A stretch of 64,000 nucleotides of DNA from Streptomyces sp. A2-16 (GTDB lineage Bacteria; Actinomycetota; Actinomycetes; Streptomycetales; Streptomycetaceae): NCBI RefSeq assembly GCF_018128905.1, contig NZ_CP063808.1, positions 8,432,001 through 8,496,000 of the forward strand, in the 5' to 3' direction. The translations under genes and the position numbers were made by a program. Below the pieces are notes generated by a model. The model did no database searches and was not told where the DNA came from. It saw only the letters and a list, made by a program, of their open reading frames with translations. Below are positions 16,100-23,822 of the stretch, piece by piece. Positions within the stretch are counted from its first letter, which is position 1. Each line of letters opens with the position of its first letter.

Positions 16100-16215
16100 C
16101 TCAGGTACGGTCCCTTTCAGGAATCGGCGAGCTCAACGTCCGTACCTCGTAACGATTCCGGGGCGGGGACAGCGCAAGATTCCCCCGACTGCCGCAGTAG
16201 TCGGACTTACGCCAA

Positions 16216-16800
16216 TCAGCTCGTCCAGAAGTCCCACCAGCGCGTCAGGACCAGCATTCCGACGATCCCGATGTGCAACAGCGGCAGCAGCCAGGTGAAT
16301 TCGGCGAGGAAGGACCGCAACGCGCCCGGCGCGGGCAGGAATCGGTGGCGTACGTCGAACGAGGTCACGTACCAGAACAGGACGATCGTGGCGACCCATG
16401 CCAGGGCGCACCACAGGCACAGGGCGTTGATCCGGTACAGCGACTCGAACTGCAACCAGGACACGAACCCGACGCCGAACAGACAGCCGGCGTCGAAGGT
16501 CACCCAGTACCAGCGGGGGAAGCGGGCGCCGGTCCACAGACCGACGCCGACGCAGACGACGATGCCGTAGGCGACCAGGCCCAGCATCGGGTTGGGAAAC
16601 CCGAAGGCCGATGCCTGGTCGCTCTTCATGACGCTGCCGCAGGACACCACCGGGTTCAGGCTGCAGCCCGGGGTGAAGTCCGGGTCCTCGAGCAGCTTGA
16701 ACTTGTCGAGGGTGATCACCCAGGAGGCGAGGAGTCCGGCCGCTCCCGTGATCACCAGCAGCGCGGCGAACGCGCGACTGCCGCCTGCGGTCCGCTCCAT
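16216..16800 (-). CDS. vitamin K epoxide reductase (VKOR) family protein
   Basis: A 194-residue membrane protein with about five transmembrane helices. It has the VKOR pairs: loop cysteines C46 and C54 (CSLNPVVSC) and the active-site CLWC at C128/C131. Bacterial VKORs reoxidise a DsbA-like partner and pass electrons to menaquinone, making disulfides in secreted proteins. No fused thioredoxin domain is present. The ATG overlaps the upstream DUF5949 gene stop by one base (TGATG), so the two are an operon. Nearby chaplins each contain two cysteines and are plausible beneficiaries. Confidence 0.9.
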   Translation of the reverse strand: MERTAGGSRAFAALLVITGAAGLLASWVITLDKFKLLEDPDFTPGCSLNPVVSCGSVMKSDQASAFGFPNPMLGLVAYGIVVCVGVGLWTGARFPRWYWVTFDAGCLFGVGFVSWLQFESLYRINALCLWCALAWVATIVLFWYVTSFDVRHRFLPAPGALRSFLAEFTWLLPLLHIGIVGMLVLTRWWDFWTS

Positions 16801-17297
16801 CAGCCGCGCAGGCTGCGGGCCGGCAGCACGATGTGCGCCGCCGCGTTCAGCGTCTCCTCGGCACCGGCGAAGGCGGCCAGCGCCTCGGGGTCGACGGGCT
16901 TGCCCGGCTCGGCCTCGGGCCAGGGGCGGGTGGTGAACACGAAGTAGGCGAAGCCGCGTTCGCCGACCGCGTCGAGCCACTCCTGCGGCGGGACGCACTG
17001 GGCGTTGAAGCCCGGCATGGTGACGACGGCGGCACCGGACTCGACGAGCAGGCTGACGGGGAGGCTGGGCCGCGCCTTGCCGTCGACGAGGTCGCCGCCG
17101 ACCGGCAGGTCGTTGTTCTCCAGCAGTGCCTCCACGGCGGCCGTCGAGCCCTCCGGGCCGGCCGCGCCGTCCCCGAGGGAGTAGGCGAGGAGGTAGGGCA
17201 TGTCGCCGTCGGGGGCTTCGCCGCTCCAGGCCATCACGACGAGCGTGCCCAGGTCGGGGGCGTGGAAGGGGCGGGTTTCGCTTGAGGTTGAGGTCAC
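16800..17297 (-). CDS. DUF5949 family protein
   Basis: A 165-residue soluble protein (MTSTSSETRPFHAPDLGTLV) resembling the actinobacterial DUF5949 family. It contains a segment GAAVVTMPGFNAQCVPPQEW and ends ARSLRG. It is the first gene of a two-gene operon with the VKOR protein (one-base overlap). No activity is known. Confidence 0.7.
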   Translation of the reverse strand: MTSTSSETRPFHAPDLGTLVVMAWSGEAPDGDMPYLLAYSLGDGAAGPEGSTAAVEALLENNDLPVGGDLVDGKARPSLPVSLLVESGAAVVTMPGFNAQCVPPQEWLDAVGERGFAYFVFTTRPWPEAEPGKPVDPEALAAFAGAEETLNAAAHIVLPARSLRG

Positions 17298-17408
17298 CGC
17301 GCGACCTTATCGACGCGCCGGTCGGCCGCCGGCCGCCTTCTCACCCGACCGGGCGAGCGCCCGCGCCCGCTCCACACGATCGAGGGAAGCGCCTCGAACA
17401 GGCTGACA

Positions 17409-17439
17409 GGGCCGGTTCCGTGCGGGGTGGAACCGGCCC
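17409..17439 (-). terminator. hairpin terminator
   Basis: An 11-bp perfect stem GGGCCGGTTCC/GGAACCGGCCC, 20 bases past the stop of the minus-strand secreted protein gene at 17459. Confidence 0.75.
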
Positions 17440-17458
17440 CGAGAGCGCGAAAGGAACG

Positions 17459-17746
17459 TCAGTGCTGGAGGGGCAGACCGCCGAGCAGACCGCTGGAGTT
17501 CAGCGTCGTGGTCGCGCCCTTCACGGTGTTGAGGACGGAGTCCTTGTTCTCGGTGTCGAGCGCGTCCGACTGGTGCTGGAGCGGCATCACGTCGGCGGGC
17601 TGCATCCGGCCGCTGGTGAGCGTGTTCACGGCACCGTTGAGGCTGGTGGGCGTGATGTCGGCGGTGTTGTAGGCGAACGCGGGCGCGGCGGCACCGGCGA
17701 GGGCCAGGGAACCGGCAACTACGGCGGCAGCCTTCAGGGACTTCAT
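17459..17746 (-). CDS. small secreted protein
   Basis: A 95-residue protein starting MKSLKAAAVVAGSLALAG after GAAAGGAACC. A clear signal peptide ends near AFAY (residue 26). The mature 70 residues (TADITPTSLNGAVNTLTSGR, then QHQSDALDTENKDSVLNTVKG) are helical without cysteines, and the protein ends LLGGLPLQH. Signal sequence and size resemble rodlin/chaplin-type surface proteins but no chaplin or rodlin motif is present. Function unknown. Confidence 0.75.
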   Translation of the reverse strand: MKSLKAAAVVAGSLALAGAAAPAFAYNTADITPTSLNGAVNTLTSGRMQPADVMPLQHQSDALDTENKDSVLNTVKGATTTLNSSGLLGGLPLQH

Positions 17747-17860
17747 CGGGTTCCTTTCTTTCGGCAACTCACGTCGCCAGAGGGAATTCGGGCGACTTGT
17801 CCAACGATCTCCGCCCGGTACGGAAACCCCGCCGCGAGTAATTGGGCTTTCATGAAAAAG

Positions 17861-17896
17861 CCGTTGTGCCGGCCTCGGAAAAGGCCGGCACAACGG
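17861..17896 (-). terminator. 15-bp perfect hairpin
   Basis: Arms CCGTTGTGCCGGCCT (17861-17875) and AGGCCGGCACAACGG (17882-17896), just past the end of the 270-residue secreted protein gene at 17918. Confidence 0.85.
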
Positions 17897-17917
17897 AACG
17901 GCTCGAACCCGCTCGCG

Positions 17918-18730
17918 CTACGACGCGGGCAGCACCCCGGCGGTCGGCAGGGAGCCGGTCGGCAACGAGCTCGCCGGCAGTCCGGGCAGCGCCGGCGGAG
18001 CCGGCAGCGCGGGCAGTCCTGGCAGGTTGGGCAGCGGCAGCTTCCCGCTCAGCAGCGTGGCGGCCAGGACGTTGACCAGGCCGGTCAGCACGCCGGTGAC
18101 GGCCGGGACCACCTTGGCGACATCGCCGGAGGTGACGGCTTCGAGCAGCGTGTCGACCGCCTTCGAGAGGGCGGCGTACGCGTCGGCCACGAGGTCGGCC
18201 GGGAGCTTCGCGGAGGAGGTCGACAGGGCCTTGGAGTCGTCCCCGCCCCTCGCGAGGGAGGGAAGCGTCGGGAGCGAGCCGGTGGGCAGGGCGGCCGTGG
18301 GGAGCGAACTCGTCGGCAGGGAACTCGTCGGGACCTGCGGAAGGGCCGGCGTGACCGGCGGAACCGCCGGGGTCGCCGGAACCGCCGGGGTCGCCGGGGC
18401 TGCCGGAGCCGCCGCGGTGATCTTGGACAGGGCGCTCTTCACGGCGTCACCGAGCTTGGTCGCCTCCTCGGGCGAGAGCTGGCCGTCGTCCGCCTTCAGT
18501 ACGGCGTTGAGCAGGTCGGTGACCGGAGTGAGCACGGCTCCCAGGTTGCCCAGGCCCTGGACCTGGGCCAGGAGCGCGTCGGCGCCGGGGACGGGCGCCG
18601 CGGAGGCCGTGTGGACGCGCTCCCGCGCCGATTCGGTCTCGGCCGCCACCGCGGCCGGCCCGGCGAGCCCCACCAGGAGGGCACCACAGAGGGCGGAGGC
18701 GGCGATACGCCGGACGGGCAGACCACGCAT
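17918..18730 (-). CDS. secreted Ala/Pro/Leu-rich protein with SSLPT repeats
   Basis: A 270-residue protein with an N-terminal signal peptide (about 1-30, ending AAVAAE). Two helical regions (about 45-105 and 165-225, the latter AYAALSKAVDTLLEAVTSGD) are separated by a low-complexity linker of PATPAVP and (S)SLPT units around 110-150; more SLPT copies occur at the C-terminus. No enzyme motif is visible. It lies between two secreted-protein/chaplin genes and has its own terminator. A structural extracellular role is the best guess. Confidence 0.75.
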   Translation of the reverse strand: MRGLPVRRIAASALCGALLVGLAGPAAVAAETESARERVHTASAAPVPGADALLAQVQGLGNLGAVLTPVTDLLNAVLKADDGQLSPEEATKLGDAVKSALSKITAAAPAAPATPAVPATPAVPPVTPALPQVPTSSLPTSSLPTAALPTGSLPTLPSLARGGDDSKALSTSSAKLPADLVADAYAALSKAVDTLLEAVTSGDVAKVVPAVTGVLTGLVNVLAATLLSGKLPLPNLPGLPALPAPPALPGLPASSLPTGSLPTAGVLPAS

Positions 18731-18922
18731 GGGTGTTCCTTTCGATGCACGAGGATCTTGTGCCCACCGTGAAAGCGCCCATCGCGCACTGCAACCGATC
18801 GACTACGGAACGCGAGCGCCCCGATCGCGTCAACCCGGCGTTCCCGCTGGTGAGGGCCATGACAAACGCGATCGACCGCTTCGAACACCTGCCCCCCGTT
18901 CGGGGTAACGGGGAAACGAGAA

Positions 18923-18963
18923 CCGGCCGGGCTCCCGTGATGGAGTCACGGGAGCCCGGCCGG
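18923..18963 (-). terminator. 18-bp perfect hairpin after chaplin
   Basis: A long perfect inverted repeat centred on TGGAG (18941-18945): CCGGCCGGGCTCCCGTGA pairs with the mirrored arm up to 18963. It ends 20 bases before the chaplin stop codon on the minus strand. Confidence 0.85.
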
Positions 18964-18983
18964 CAAAGGGGGTGACGCCGACG

Positions 18984-19223
18984 TCAGTCGTTGGCGCACT
19001 CGTTGCCGAACGCGGGGTTCAGCAGACCGATCACGTTGACGGTGTTGCCGCACACGTTGACCGGCACGTGGACCGGAACCTGGACGACGTTGCCCGACAG
19101 CACGCCCGGGGAGTGGGCGGCAGCGCCCTGCGCGCCGGCGTCGGCGGCGGCGATGCCGGCGGTGCCCGCAACGGCGGCGGCCGCAACGGTGGTCAGGGCC
19201 AGGCCCTTCGCGATACGCGACAT
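18984..19223 (-). CDS. short chaplin (ChpF-like)
   Basis: A 79-residue secreted protein; AAGGAG lies eight bases before ATG 19223. Signal peptide to about IAAADA (residue 27), then one chaplin domain (SPGVLSGNVVQVPVHVPVNVCGNTVNVIGLLNPAFGNEC) ending CAND. The paired cysteines are present. Short chaplins self-assemble into amyloid rodlets on aerial hyphae. Domain sequence is almost the same as the chaplin at 33660-33887. In S. coelicolor chpF lies upstream of this same polysaccharide cluster, as I recall, hence the comparison. Confidence 0.9.
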   Translation of the reverse strand: MSRIAKGLALTTVAAAAVAGTAGIAAADAGAQGAAAHSPGVLSGNVVQVPVHVPVNVCGNTVNVIGLLNPAFGNECAND

Positions 19224-19477
19224 GGAGAGGTGCTCCTTGGGGGTTGACACAAACACCCGGGCGGGGATGCCCGGCGCTGTGTCAACGCGCAACGCGCCCC
19301 CGGGTTGTGCCCCCAAAGGGGTGATCTCGGGAGAGCCGCCGCTTCAGCGACTCGACACACTTGTCGCCTTTCACCCGATTAATACGCATAGCGGCTAGTG
19401 TGGCGGGCCTCCCGACCCCCCTATAGGCAGCAAATCGCACCCATGGGACCGCACTTTCCGGAAGGGCGACATCGGTC

Positions 19478-19789
19478 ATGGCCACCACCTGCATCCGCCG
19501 CCACACGGGTGACTCGCTCACCCTTTCGACGGACCGCCGGGTGGGTGTCGCTCCTGCCGACGCCGCCAACCCCCGTACGGGCGTACCGAATTCGACCACC
19601 GGTGAGCCCCGACCAGCGCCCTCGCGGGGTGTGCCCTCCGCTTCGAACGCCCACGGCCACTCCTTTGATGTGTTCGATCCCGGCAAGGCGCCCGGGTCGG
19701 GCGGTGACCAGCTGGCCTTCCGGCTCGTTTCCCAGCGCGACGTTGCGTGGGCCGGCGTGCTCTTCGCCGCTGTCGACGCCCGCAAGTGA
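19478..19789 (+). CDS. possible hypothetical protein before polysaccharide operon
   Basis: An open frame of 103 residues with moderately G/C-rich third positions and a distant GAAGGG before the ATG. It has no recognisable domain, and its last 40 residues (FDVFDPGKAPGSGGDQLAF) look protein-like. It ends 50 bases before the first glycosyltransferase. Equally possible is that the whole stretch 19224-19839 is the promoter and leader of the polysaccharide operon. Confidence 0.3.
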   Translation: MATTCIRRHTGDSLTLSTDRRVGVAPADAANPRTGVPNSTTGEPRPAPSRGVPSASNAHGHSFDVFDPGKAPGSGGDQLAFRLVSQRDVAWAGVLFAAVDARK

Positions 19790-19839
19790 GGCGCGTTCCC
19801 GCCCCTCTTGAGCACCACCCGTGAGCGAGGAAACCGCGC

Positions 19840-21012
19840 ATGCACCAGTCAGCCACCGACCCTCGGCCACGGGTCCTGCACCTCACCCAGCCGGTGGACG
19901 GCGGGGTCGCCCGGGTGGTGACGGACCTGGCGCGAGCCCAGCTCGCGGCGGGTCTGCACGTCACGGTCGGCTGCCCGGGCGGCCCGCTCGCCCCCGCGCT
20001 CCGGGCGCTCGGCGCCGACGTGCGGGACTGGCAGGCGACGCGCTCCCCGGGCCCCGCGCTCCTTCAGGAGGTACGGGGGATCTCCCGGCTGATCGACGCG
20101 GTACGGCCCGATCTGGTCCACGCGCACAGCGCGAAGGCCGGACTCGCGGGCCGGCTCGCGGTGCGGGGGCGCATCCCGACCGTGTTCCAGCCGCACGCCT
20201 GGTCCTTCGAGGCGGTCGGCGGCCTCACCGCGGCACTCGCGCTGCGGTGGGAACGGGAGGGGGCGCGCTGGGCGCACCGGGTGGTGTGTGTCAGCGAGGC
20301 GGAGCGCACCACCGGCGTGCGCGCCGGGATCTCCGGCCGCTGGAGCGTGATCCCCAACGGCATCGAGCCCGAGCGCTTCCACCCCGCCGCCGTCGGCACC
20401 GTACGGGCGGCGCTGCTGCCCGAGGTCGATCCGGCCGCCCCGCTCGTGATGTGCGTGGGCCGGCTGTGCCGGCAGAAGGGCCAGGACCTGCTGCTGCGGG
20501 CCTGGGAGGCCATCCTGGCGCGGGTGCCGGGGGCGCGGCTGGTGCTGGTCGGTGACGGTCCTGACGCCGACGCCCTCAGGACCAGGGCACCCGGGTCCGT
20601 GGTGTTCGCGGGCGCCGTCCACGACACCGCGCCCTGGTACCAGGCCGCCGACCTGGTCGTCCTGCCCTCGCGCTGGGAGGGCATGGCGCTGGCGCCGCTG
20701 GAGGCGATGGCGTGCGGGCGGCCGGTCGTGCTGACGGATGTCGCGGGCGCCCGGGAGAGCCTGCCCCCGGGTCTCGCGCCGCGCTGCCTGGTACCGCCGG
20801 GCAGTCCGGCCGCCCTCGCGCGGGCCGTCTCCGATCTGCTGCTCGACCCGCTGCTGCGCGAGTCGCTCGGCCATCAGGGGCGGCGGCACGTGCTGGCCAC
20901 GCACGACGTACGGCACACGGCCGGGGCGGTGGCGGACGTGTACCGCGAGCTCCTCGGCGGCGACGCAGGGCGCCTCGCGCCCACCGAGTACAGGGAGTCC
21001 ATCCACTCGTGA
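19840..21012 (+). CDS. GT4-family glycosyltransferase
   Basis: A 390-residue GT-B fold enzyme. The N-terminal domain starts RVLHLTQPVDGGVARVVTDLA. The C-terminal domain has the GT4 pattern: VIPNGIEPERF (about 170), VGRLCRQKGQDLLL (about 207), and PSRWEGMALAPLEAMACGRPVV, whose glutamates contact the nucleotide-sugar. It likely adds a hexose to the polyprenyl-linked intermediate. It opens the eight-gene operon and its stop overlaps the GTG start of the next gene (GTGA). Confidence 0.88.
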   Translation: MHQSATDPRPRVLHLTQPVDGGVARVVTDLARAQLAAGLHVTVGCPGGPLAPALRALGADVRDWQATRSPGPALLQEVRGISRLIDAVRPDLVHAHSAKAGLAGRLAVRGRIPTVFQPHAWSFEAVGGLTAALALRWEREGARWAHRVVCVSEAERTTGVRAGISGRWSVIPNGIEPERFHPAAVGTVRAALLPEVDPAAPLVMCVGRLCRQKGQDLLLRAWEAILARVPGARLVLVGDGPDADALRTRAPGSVVFAGAVHDTAPWYQAADLVVLPSRWEGMALAPLEAMACGRPVVLTDVAGARESLPPGLAPRCLVPPGSPAALARAVSDLLLDPLLRESLGHQGRRHVLATHDVRHTAGAVADVYRELLGGDAGRLAPTEYRESIHS

Positions 21013-22424
21013 CCGCGGAAAGTACCGTCCCCTCGCCCGGCGGGCAGCCACGGGGTCTGAGATTCTCGCCCGTCTCGGTCATGGCGCCGCGCGGCACCAC
21101 CACCGGCTTCCGGTTCCCGCTGCGCCGTCCCCCGGCCCGGCCCGCCTCGCCGGTGCCGCTGCTCGCGGCCGACGTCTTCGCCGCCCTGCTGGGCACCTGC
21201 GCGATCCTGCGCCATCCGCTTCTCGTGGCGCTGCTGGTCGCCGTGTCGGCGCTGCTGCGCCCGCACCTGTCCCGGCCGGTGCCGGGCGTCCTGGACGAAC
21301 TGCCCACCGTCTGCGGCCGGATCGCGGTGGCCTGGCTCGCCGTCGCGGCGCTCGTGGCGGCGCACGCGCCGGAACACGCGCTGAGCGCGACCACGCTCGC
21401 CACCGGCTTCCTGATCCAGTCGGTGGTGGCGTGCACCGGCCGCGGCATCGTGCACGGTCGGCGCCGCATCGCCCGGCTGACCCGCCCGCGCGCGGCACTC
21501 GTGGTCGGCCCGGCGCGCACCGCGCAGCGGGTGGCCGCCGCCGTGCAGCGCCATCCGCAGTGCGGGGTACGGCCGGTGGGCGTGGTGGCCGACGAGCCGG
21601 ACGGCGGCGACGGTCTGCCGGTGCTGACCGCGGGCGAGGAGGTCGAGCGCGCCCTCATCCAGAACGGCGTACGGGACGTCCTGGCCGTCCATCCCTCCGT
21701 ACGGTCCGAACAGGGGCCGCTGCTCAGGGCGCTCGCGGAGTCGGGCTGCACGGTGTGGGAGGTGGACGCGGACTCGCCGTCGTACGAGACGCGGCACCAG
21801 CTGGCCGGCTTCTCCTGCCGCCGCCTGGACCTGGGTGTACGGCGACACGGCAGCGTCGGCAAGCGGCTGCTGGACGTGGCCGTGTCCGGGACGCTGCTGC
21901 TGCTGGTCAGTCCGCTGCTGCTGGTGTGCGCGGTGGCGCTGCGGCTGATCGACGGGCCCGGAGTCGTGTTCCGCCAGGAGCGCATCGGCAAGGACGGCAA
22001 GCCGTTCACGCTGCTGAAGTTCCGCACCCACCGCCCGGTCGACGAGCACGAGGCCGCGACCCGTTGGAGCGTGGCGAACGAGATCCGGATGTCGTGGTTC
22101 TGCCGCTTCCTGCGCAAGACCTCGCTGGACGAGCTGCTCCAGCTGTGGAACGTCCTCAGGGGCGACATGAGCCTGGTCGGTCCGCGGCCCGAACGCCCCT
22201 ACTTCGTGGCGAAGTTCAGCCAGACCTACCCCGGTTACGCGGCCCGGCACCGGATGCGGACCGGCATCACCGGTCTCGCCCAGATCAACGGGCTGCGCGG
22301 GGACACCTCCATCGAGGACCGGGCCCGCTTCGACAACGCCTACATCGACAACTGGTCGCTGTGGCAGGACATCTGCATCCTGCTGCGCACCGCGGCAGCG
22401 CTCGTGCGTCCGACGGGGAGCTGA
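21009..22424 (+). CDS. polyprenyl-phosphate sugar-1-phosphate transferase (WbaP/CpsE-like)
   Basis: A 471-residue membrane protein starting at a GTG overlapping the previous stop. Four or so hydrophobic helices lie in the first 150 residues, then a nucleotide-fold domain (ALVVGPARTAQRVAAAVQRH). The bacterial sugar transferase domain begins KRLLDVAVSGTLLLLVSP (about 285) and has LKFRTHRP, KTSLDELLQLWNVLRGDMSLVGPRPERP and GITGLAQINGLRG. It should transfer the first sugar phosphate onto undecaprenyl phosphate, initiating the repeat unit. Confidence 0.92.
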   Translation: MTAESTVPSPGGQPRGLRFSPVSVMAPRGTTTGFRFPLRRPPARPASPVPLLAADVFAALLGTCAILRHPLLVALLVAVSALLRPHLSRPVPGVLDELPTVCGRIAVAWLAVAALVAAHAPEHALSATTLATGFLIQSVVACTGRGIVHGRRRIARLTRPRAALVVGPARTAQRVAAAVQRHPQCGVRPVGVVADEPDGGDGLPVLTAGEEVERALIQNGVRDVLAVHPSVRSEQGPLLRALAESGCTVWEVDADSPSYETRHQLAGFSCRRLDLGVRRHGSVGKRLLDVAVSGTLLLLVSPLLLVCAVALRLIDGPGVVFRQERIGKDGKPFTLLKFRTHRPVDEHEAATRWSVANEIRMSWFCRFLRKTSLDELLQLWNVLRGDMSLVGPRPERPYFVAKFSQTYPGYAARHRMRTGITGLAQINGLRGDTSIEDRARFDNAYIDNWSLWQDICILLRTAAALVRPTGS

Positions 22425-22430
22425 GCCGCG

Positions 22431-23822
22431 ATGACCCACGCGCCCGGGGCAGCGGCCGAGCCTGCCCCGCCCCCAACCCCGCCACTGCTGTCCCGCGTGC
22501 GCGAAATGCCCCCGGTGCTACCGGTGTTAGCGGTGGTCGCCCTGCTCGCGCTGCCGCTCGGTCCTGGCGGTGAGGGCGGCGCGGGGCCCGCCGACGCGGT
22601 CTCCGCACTGGTGGTGCTGTACTGCGTGCTGCGGCTCGTACGGGAGCGGCGGCGGCCCCTGTCCGGTACGGCCGCGGTGCTGCTGGGCCTGCCGGTGGCC
22701 GGGCTGGCCGTGGCCGCGATGGGGGCCTCGTCCGCCGGAGCCGGGCTCACCGGCATGGGCCGCTACCTCCAGATCTTCGTGCTGGTCCCCGCGGCCGTGC
22801 TGCTGCTGATCCGGGGCCGGGCCGACTTCCGGCTGCTGGCCTGGGCGTTCGTGGGGCTCGCGCTGGGGCAGGGGGCGCTCGGGGTGCACCAGTTCCTGAC
22901 CGGGACCGGCGCCTCCTACCAGGGCGAGGAGATCCGGGCGGTCGGCACCTTCGGCGCGCAGGACGTGATGGGCATGGCGACCGTCGTGTCCTTCGGACTG
23001 GTGTGCGCGGTGGGTCTCGCGCTCGGCCTCAATCCCCTACGGCAACGGATTGTTGCCGCCTGCTGCGCGCTCGCGCTGCTGGTGCCCCTGGCGTTGTCCT
23101 TCAGCCGGGGCGCGTGGATCGCGACCGTGGTGACGATCGTGGTGCAGCTGGTGCTGGCCGGGCTGCGGCGGGCGCTGAAGGTGGGGGCCGTGGTGGCCGC
23201 CCTGGGCGTGATCCTCGTCGGCGGTTTCGGGGTCGGTTCGGCGATGCTGCAGGAGCGGGTCGACAGCATCACGCAGGTCACCGACGCGCCCGACCAGTCC
23301 GTCACCGACCGCTACACCATGTGGGCGGCGGCGGTCGGGATGTGGCGCGAACACCCGCTGACCGGTGTGGGGTTGAAGGGCTTCCCCGAGCACCGGGACG
23401 CGCACGCCTCGCTGGCGCTGTCCGCGGGCAGCGACACGGAGGGCGCGGGCGCCGCGTTCCGCAGGCAGCCGCTGCTGTCCCCGCACAACATGTACCTGCT
23501 GATCCTCGCCGAGCAGGGCCTGATCGGGCTGCTGGCCCTCGCGGGCGGCTGGCTCGCGCTGCTGGTGTGCGGGCTGCGGCGGCTGCTGCGGGCACGGCGG
23601 CGGTCGGGGTCGGGCCTGGACTGCGGGCTGGTCGCCTGCGGGCTGCTCGTCTGGCAGTTGACCGACTTCGCCTACGCCGACATCGGCGGCCCCTCGACCG
23701 TACTGACGGCGGTGTGCCTCGGCCTGACGGCATGGTGGTCCCTGTCCTCACCCGCCCCGGCACCCCGGACCGCTCCCAGCCCCCCGCTCCGCGAACCGGC
23801 CGAGAAGGCCACGCTCCGATGA
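22431..23822 (+). CDS. O-antigen ligase/Wzy-like polymerase
   Basis: A 463-residue integral membrane protein with about ten helices. A large external loop near residues 280-365 contains the Wzy_C features: RYTMWAAAVGMWREHPLTGVG and HNMYLLILAEQGLIGLLAL. Such proteins polymerise or ligate lipid-linked oligosaccharides at the outer face of the membrane. It begins six bases after the sugar transferase and its end overlaps the flippase gene (ATGA). Confidence 0.88.
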   Translation: MTHAPGAAAEPAPPPTPPLLSRVREMPPVLPVLAVVALLALPLGPGGEGGAGPADAVSALVVLYCVLRLVRERRRPLSGTAAVLLGLPVAGLAVAAMGASSAGAGLTGMGRYLQIFVLVPAAVLLLIRGRADFRLLAWAFVGLALGQGALGVHQFLTGTGASYQGEEIRAVGTFGAQDVMGMATVVSFGLVCAVGLALGLNPLRQRIVAACCALALLVPLALSFSRGAWIATVVTIVVQLVLAGLRRALKVGAVVAALGVILVGGFGVGSAMLQERVDSITQVTDAPDQSVTDRYTMWAAAVGMWREHPLTGVGLKGFPEHRDAHASLALSAGSDTEGAGAAFRRQPLLSPHNMYLLILAEQGLIGLLALAGGWLALLVCGLRRLLRARRRSGSGLDCGLVACGLLVWQLTDFAYADIGGPSTVLTAVCLGLTAWWSLSSPAPAPRTAPSPPLREPAEKATLR

